Assembly (NCBI GenBank): GCA_002292895.1
Contig: DBCE01000021.1
Span: 1 to 11,229 of the forward strand
Direction of reading: 5' to 3'
DNA: 11,229 bases
From: Phycisphaerales bacterium UBA966
GTDB taxonomy: Bacteria; Planctomycetota; Phycisphaerae; Phycisphaerales; SM1A02
Below the pieces are notes generated by a model. It did no database searches. It saw only the letters and a list, made by a program, of their open reading frames with translations, and was not told where the DNA came from. How positions within the stretch are numbered: position 1 is the stretch's first letter; every line of letters begins with the position of its first letter. A program made the position numbers and the translations under genes. Positions 6,304 to 11,229 of the stretch are shown here, piece after piece.

Positions 6304-9204
6304 ATGGCCACTCTCTACCTGATCGACGGCCACGCGCAATTCTTTCGCGCTTACCACGCCATCCGGCCGGGGATGCGCAGCCCGGTCACGGATGAACCAA
6401 CGCACATGACGTTTGGTTTCATGGGCATGCTCTTGAAATTGTTGCGCCAAGATCGGCCGGAGTACCTCGCGGTGGTCATTGATGCGGCGGGCGATCGGGG
6501 CACGTTTCGTTCGCAGATCTATCCGGAGTACAAGGCAAATCGAAAGCCTGCGCCTGAAGATCTACACCCGCAGGTGGAGCGATGCGTTGCGCTCTTGAAG
6601 CAGATGTCGGTGCCGGTGCTGGCGGTGGCTGAAGTGGAGGCGGATGACACCATCGCCACGGTGGTGCGCCGCATGCGCCGCGAGCAACCGGATCTTGAAA
6701 TCAAGATTGTCAGCCGTGATAAAGATCTTGGTCAGCTTGTTGATGAGCGCACGCATCTCTTTGATCCGCAGTCAGACAAGACGCTTGGTGTAGAGGAGCT
6801 CTTTGATTCAAAGGGCGTTCGGCCTGACCAGGTGGTTGACATGTTGGCGCTCATGGGCGACCCGGTCGACAATGTTCCGGGCGTGCGCGGTATTGGAATT
6901 AAGACGGCCGCCAAACTCATCACTGAGTTTGGATCGCTCGATGCGCTGCTTGCCAATCTTGACAAAGTCAAGGGTAAGACTGGCGAGGCGATTGCGGCGC
7001 AGCGTGGCATCTTGCCGCTCTCCAAGTCATTGGTGGTGTTGAAGGACGATGTGGTGGTGGATTTCACCCTGGAATCCGCGCGGGTTGATCCGGGTCGTGC
7101 GGATGCCGTTTCGCTCCTTGATGCAATTCATCAGTTGGGTTTCAATCGCATCGCGCAGGAATTGCGCGGGTGGTTGGGGGCGCATGCGCCCAAAGTTGGA
7201 AGTGGGGGTGGAAGTGGGAGCGCACCGGCAGCACCCGTGGCGCGGGCTGCGCCCGCAGAAGATTTTGGGTTGTTCAATCCGCCGCCAGAAGATGTGTTTA
7301 CGGCGCCGGCGTTGGATGGATTGGCGATGCAGGCAAGCGCGCGTGGCGACTACCGCACGCTGCGCACCGTGGCGGAGCTGGATGCATTTGTGGCGTCCGC
7401 GCGTCAAGCCTGTGCGCCGAAGAGTGCCGGATCGCCCGGTGCATTGCTTGCGTTCGATACGGAAACAACGTCACTGAATCCAGTGTCGACGCATCTGTGC
7501 GGCATCAGCATGTCGTTCGAGCCTGGCAAGGCGGTCTACATACCGATCCGCTCGCCGGAGCCAGAGACGCACCTGGATGAGGCGGCGGTTCTTGCGCGGG
7601 TTGGACCACTCCTCACCGATGCGAGTATCCGTAAGACCGCCCACAACGCCAAGTTTGACCTGATTGCACTGCGCGCTGCCGGCGTTCGCGTTGCTGGCCT
7701 GGCTGGCGACAGCATGGTGGCGAGTTATGTGGTGGACGCCACGCGCAGCACGCACAAGATGGATGCGCTGGCCGAGGCGATTCTTGAGCATCGCTGCATT
7801 CCCATCACGGATCTGATTGGAAGTGGGCGGCATCAGCGCCGCTTTGATGAGGCGCCCTTGTCAATTGCCGGTCCATACGCCGCCGAAGATGCGGACGTTG
7901 CGCTGCGCCTTGCCATCGCGCTTGAGGCGCAGGTGGACGCCATGGGTCTTGGTGAGTTGTATCGAACCACTGAGGTGCCGCTTGTAGAAGTGCTTGCCGA
8001 ATTGGAATGGAATGGAATCAAGGTTGACCCCGATGAATTGGAGCGCCAGCGCCGCGGTCTTGAGGTGCGTATTGGTGCACTGCGGGAGCGCATTGAGCAG
8101 TCAGCGCCGCGGCCATTCAACATTGATTCTCCCAAGCAACTTGCGGAGATCTTGTTCAATGGACCAGATGATTCCCCGTCTGGCCTTGGGCTGAAAGTGG
8201 TGAAGCGAACCAAGACGGGCGCATCAACGGATGTGGAGGTCTTGGAGAAATTGACGCTCGATCCAACGGTGGAGACGCTGCTGCCCGCGCAGATTCTTGA
8301 GTATCGACAACTGACAAAGTTGGTGGGCACCTACTTGGTGGCGCTGCGCGAGGCGATCGACGCAAAGACTGGGCGCATTCACGCCAGCTTCCACCAGACG
8401 GTGACCGCCACGGGGCGCTTGAGTTCCAGCGACCCGAATCTGCAGAACATTCCCATTCGCAGCGATGTAGGGCGCGCCATTCGTCGGGCGTTTGTTGCGG
8501 CGCCCGGCAACGTGCTGCTTTCGTTGGACTATTCGCAGATTGAGTTGCGCGTCTTGGCGCATCTCTCCCAGGATCCGAGTCTGATTGCAGCGTTTGAGGC
8601 GGGTACCGATATTCACCGGGCGGTCGCTGCCGAGGTGTACGGCGCGGCGCTCATTGATGTGACGGACGAACAGCGCAGCGCTGCCAAGATGGTGAACTTT
8701 GGAATCGTCTACGGCATTACTGCGTGGGGGCTTGCGCGTCGATTGGGCGCGGGGACCTCCAACGAACGAGCGCGGCAGATCATTGATGATTACAAGCGCC
8801 GATTTTCGGGGATCGATGCGTTCTTGCAGCGTTGCGTGCAGGAGGCGCACGAGCACGGCTTTGTCGCCACCATCTTGGGGCGTCGTCGACCGGTGCCGCA
8901 GATTCTGAGCCGCAACGGAGCGGAGCGAGCGCTTGGGGAGCGCATTGCGATCAACACCGTGGTGCAGGGCAGCGCGGCTGACCTCATCAAGTGCGCCATG
9001 TTGCGGATCTACCGCGAACTGCCGAGCCGCGTTCCCAGCGCCCGGATGCTGCTACAGATTCACGATGAACTGGTCTTTGAAGTTCCAGAGTGTGATCGCG
9101 TTGCGCTTGAGGCGGCTGTCCGGGAGGCGATGGAGGGTGCCATGCAATTGCGCGTGCCGCTCGTTGTGAGTTCGTCCTACGGCACCAATTGGGCGGAAGA
9201 GTGA
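6304..9204 (+). CDS. polA: DNA polymerase I
   Basis: DNA polymerase I fills repair gaps and removes RNA primers. All three activities look intact in 966 residues. The 5' nuclease (about 1-290) has D8, VVIDAAGDRGTFR, E112/D114/D115 (VEADD), D139/D141 (SRDKDL) and D186/D189 (GDPVDNVPG), followed by the helix-hairpin-helix GIGIKTAAKLI. A low-complexity Gly/Ser/Ala/Pro linker occupies about 295-325. The 3'-5' exonuclease has D385/E387 (FDTETT), D452 (HNAKFD) and Y525/D529 (YAAED), so proofreading is retained. The polymerase has motif A DYSQIELR (D742, steric-gate E747), motif B with R791, K795 and F799 (KMVNFGIVYG) and motif C HDE (920-922). The start ATG at 6304 has no evident ribosome site; the gene follows the GlmU-like gene by 19 bases. 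The length exceeds the 928 of E. coli mainly through the linker. Confidence 0.98.
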   Translation: MATLYLIDGHAQFFRAYHAIRPGMRSPVTDEPTHMTFGFMGMLLKLLRQDRPEYLAVVIDAAGDRGTFRSQIYPEYKANRKPAPEDLHPQVERCVALLKQMSVPVLAVAEVEADDTIATVVRRMRREQPDLEIKIVSRDKDLGQLVDERTHLFDPQSDKTLGVEELFDSKGVRPDQVVDMLALMGDPVDNVPGVRGIGIKTAAKLITEFGSLDALLANLDKVKGKTGEAIAAQRGILPLSKSLVVLKDDVVVDFTLESARVDPGRADAVSLLDAIHQLGFNRIAQELRGWLGAHAPKVGSGGGSGSAPAAPVARAAPAEDFGLFNPPPEDVFTAPALDGLAMQASARGDYRTLRTVAELDAFVASARQACAPKSAGSPGALLAFDTETTSLNPVSTHLCGISMSFEPGKAVYIPIRSPEPETHLDEAAVLARVGPLLTDASIRKTAHNAKFDLIALRAAGVRVAGLAGDSMVASYVVDATRSTHKMDALAEAILEHRCIPITDLIGSGRHQRRFDEAPLSIAGPYAAEDADVALRLAIALEAQVDAMGLGELYRTTEVPLVEVLAELEWNGIKVDPDELERQRRGLEVRIGALRERIEQSAPRPFNIDSPKQLAEILFNGPDDSPSGLGLKVVKRTKTGASTDVEVLEKLTLDPTVETLLPAQILEYRQLTKLVGTYLVALREAIDAKTGRIHASFHQTVTATGRLSSSDPNLQNIPIRSDVGRAIRRAFVAAPGNVLLSLDYSQIELRVLAHLSQDPSLIAAFEAGTDIHRAVAAEVYGAALIDVTDEQRSAAKMVNFGIVYGITAWGLARRLGAGTSNERARQIIDDYKRRFSGIDAFLQRCVQEAHEHGFVATILGRRRPVPQILSRNGAERALGERIAINTVVQGSAADLIKCAMLRIYRELPSRVPSARMLLQIHDELVFEVPECDRVALEAAVREAMEGAMQLRVPLVVSSSYGTNWAEE

Positions 9205-9211
9205 TGTCGCG

Positions 9212-9228
9212 CGGACGAGCCTCGTCCG
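9212..9228 (+). terminator. Short hairpin after polA, possible weak terminator
   Basis: CGGACGA (9212-9218) pairs perfectly with TCGTCCG (9222-9228) around a three-base GCC loop, starting eight bases after the polA stop. There is no T-run downstream, so it is either a processing or stability element at the mRNA 3' end or a poor terminator. Confidence 0.3.
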
Positions 9229-9343
9229 TTGCGAAGAGGGAACTTCAAGGGCCCACTCCAATCCGCGACGCTGGTGAGATTTGCCTACTTTTGCAGATGC
9301 AAAGTGTGCTGCAGTCAATGGTGGTTATTGCGCGTTGACGGTC

Positions 9344-9371
9344 TTGCATCCCTGCCGGAACTCGCTATCAT
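9344..9371 (+). promoter_or_regulatory. Promoter for tRNA-Asp
   Basis: TTGCAT (9344-9349) and TATCAT (9366-9371) are 16 bases apart, a good sigma-70 type pair. The expected start near 9378 leaves about 36 bases of 5' leader before the tRNA. Another -35-like box, TTGACG at 9335-9340, is too far (25 bases) to pair with this -10. Confidence 0.6.
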
Positions 9372-9413
9372 TTCCCCTCCGGCTCCCGCTTTCGAGCGGT
9401 TGTCGGCCCCGAA

Positions 9414-9487
9414 GGGGTGGTAGCTCAATTGGTTAGAGTTCCGGCTTGTCACGCCGGTGGTTGCGGGTTCGAGTCCCGTCCGCCTCG
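9414..9487 (+). tRNA. tRNA-Asp (anticodon GTC)
   Basis: A complete 74-base cloverleaf can be drawn. The acceptor stem is GGGGTGG (9414-9420) with CCGCCTC (9480-9486) and discriminator G9487. The D arm is GCTC/GAGT with loop AATTGGTTA. The anticodon stem CCGGC/GCCGG encloses TTGTCAC, with GTC at 9448-9450. The T arm is GCGGG/CCCGT around TTCGAGT. The acceptor stem has two G-U pairs (2-71 and 5-68). Discriminator G fits aspartate tRNA. The 3' CCA is not encoded (CTT follows), so it must be added after transcription. Confidence 0.97.
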
Positions 9488-9499
9488 CTTCGAACGATC

Positions 9500-9537
9500 A
9501 AGGCCTCGTCTTCACAGACGGGGCCTTCTTCGTTTTT
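9500..9537 (+). terminator. Intrinsic terminator of tRNA-Asp
   Basis: Bases 9500-9511 (AAGGCCTCGTCT) pair with 9516-9527 (AGACGGGGCCTT) through 12 positions with one T-G wobble, around a TCAC loop. The 3' side continues CTTCGTTTTT with five Ts at 9533-9537. It begins 12 bases after the tRNA end and ends the unit cleanly before the next gene. Confidence 0.9.
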
Positions 9538-9604
9538 CAGCCTTTCACTCCGTTGGTACTAGTGATTGATCGTTCCCCGTTCGCGCGGGAGCTACGCTGT
9601 TGGT

Positions 9605-9892
9605 GTGCCAATTCGCCGTAATGATGACGAGGGTCCATCCGAGGATGACATCGAACGCTTCGGCGACGATTCACCGGTTGCCGATGCCCGCTGCCCAGAC
9701 TGCGGAGCAGCGGTATGGAGCGAGGCGGATGTGTGCCCCAAGTGCTTTTCGTACCTCGCGGGATCAGCGCCAGCCGCACCGCGGGGCGGCATGTTTGCCA
9801 AGCACTGGAAAGCGATCATTATCTGGGCGCTGATCATCGCCACCTTAACGCTCGCGGGGATTCCCGTTCTGCAAGCGCTGTTGCGGCCGTAA
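9605..9892 (+). CDS. Small zinc-ribbon protein with C-terminal membrane helix
   Basis: This 95-residue protein (GTG start) has an acidic N-terminus (RRNDDEGPSEDDIERFGDD), a four-cysteine zinc ribbon (CPDCGAAVWSEADVCPKC, CxxC-10-CxxC, about residues 30-47), then AKHWKAIIIWALIIATLTLAGIPVL as one membrane helix near the C-terminus. Similar short ribbon-plus-helix proteins are common and uncharacterised in planctomycetes. I prefer GTG 9605 over the upstream in-frame TTG 9566, because TACGCT (9593-9598) ends six bases before the GTG as for a leaderless mRNA; a GGGAG at 9587-9591 is 13 bases away, rather far for a ribosome site. It is convergent with tRNA-Lys and flanked by terminators. Expected topology is the ribbon in the cytoplasm with a tail anchor; the function is unknown. 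Confidence 0.75.
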   Translation: MPIRRNDDEGPSEDDIERFGDDSPVADARCPDCGAAVWSEADVCPKCFSYLAGSAPAAPRGGMFAKHWKAIIIWALIIATLTLAGIPVLQALLRP

Positions 9893-9945
9893 AGCAGGCA
9901 AATGTGGCTCACCGCCAGGCGCGGGCATATGAGCACCCCGGCAGT

Positions 9946-9994
9946 CGAAACACCCCATCAAACGAAACACCCCGCCAGTAAGACGGGGTGTTTC
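9946..9994 (-). terminator. Terminator downstream of tRNA-Lys, with a duplicated arm
   Basis: CGAAACACCCC occurs at 9946-9956 and again at 9963-9973. The second copy pairs perfectly over 11 bases with 9984-9994 (GAAACACCCCG with CGGGGTGTTTC, loop of nine). Read on the minus strand, this hairpin lies just past the tRNA-Lys 3' end and closes with ...GTGTTTCGTTTG, a short T-rich tail. It may also stop transcripts from the small zinc-ribbon gene on the other strand. The extra arm permits an alternative pairing. Confidence 0.65.
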
Positions 9995-9997
9995 AGG

Positions 9998-10070
<73 letters not shown>

Positions 10071-10084
10071 TGGTGAAGCGGAGG

Positions 10085-10090
10085 ATTATA
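10085..10090 (-). promoter_or_regulatory. Consensus -10 box for tRNA-Lys
   Basis: The minus strand reads a perfect TATAAT here, 14 bases before the tRNA 5' end, so the predicted start is about seven bases upstream of the tRNA. No recognisable -35 lies 16-18 bases further up. This gives tRNA-Lys its own promoter in the 52-base gap after secA. Confidence 0.5.
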
Positions 10091-10122
10091 ACCAAATCCA
10101 CCGTCGATGGGGCGCGCTTTGC

Positions 10123-11229
<1,107 letters not shown>

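Noticed and set aside
5481..6311. 276-residue minus-strand frame
   Set aside because: Antisense shadow of the well-matched GlmU-like gene.
9229..9423. 64-residue + strand frame between polA and tRNA-Asp
   Set aside because: It runs through the tRNA-Asp promoter into the tRNA itself, and its composition is not protein-like.
10098..10110. CCACCG-T-CGATGG inverted repeat between secA and tRNA-Lys
   Set aside because: Short, with a one-base centre and a wobble; no T-run on the minus strand, so not called as a secA terminator.

Overview
The window looks like a high-GC Gram-negative-type chromosome carrying housekeeping genes, with no mobile elements, phage genes or CRISPR. The best guess is a planctomycete, perhaps class Phycisphaerae. 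The pointers are the Bacteroidetes/Planctomycetes-style GlmU-like protein, the short zinc-ribbon plus membrane-helix protein, weak or absent Shine-Dalgarno sites before several genes, and GTG/TTG starts. This is inference from gene content, not a phylogeny.

Layout on the + strand: the 3' part of a HEAT-repeat protein (1-891) runs in from the left edge. A 158-base gap with a strong hairpin follows. Next come two genes I cannot name: a membrane-anchored coiled-coil protein with an MreC/FlgT-like C-terminal beta domain (1050-1949) and a 61-residue single-pass membrane protein (2004-2189). A 185-base regulatory-looking spacer with repeated 10-11-mers and a candidate promoter leads into a compact run: mreB (2375-3436), mreC (3448-4419), mreD (4416-5015), a GlmU-like nucleotidyltransferase/acyltransferase fusion (5037-6284) and full-length polA (6304-9204). 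Spacings in this run are 11, -4, 21 and 19 bases, so it may be one operon. The classical partners pbpA/mrdA and rodA are not present after mreD.

Beyond polA the window becomes a set of short independent units: a tRNA-Asp(GTC) with its own promoter and terminator (promoter from 9344, tRNA 9414-9487, terminator 9500-9537), a small zinc-ribbon membrane protein that may be leaderless (9605-9892), and, on the minus strand, a tRNA-Lys(CTT) with a consensus -10 box and a terminator hairpin. The 3' part of secA (minus strand) fills the right end and is cut by the window edge.

How it works together: MreBCD forms the cell-shape scaffold that guides lateral wall synthesis. The GlmU-like enzyme would plausibly make a nucleotide-activated sugar for envelope polymers. 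The two unknown membrane proteins just upstream are the best candidates for an undescribed envelope or shape component: the larger one has the same gross architecture as MreC (signal anchor, coiled coil, beta domain), and the smaller one is a possible partner.
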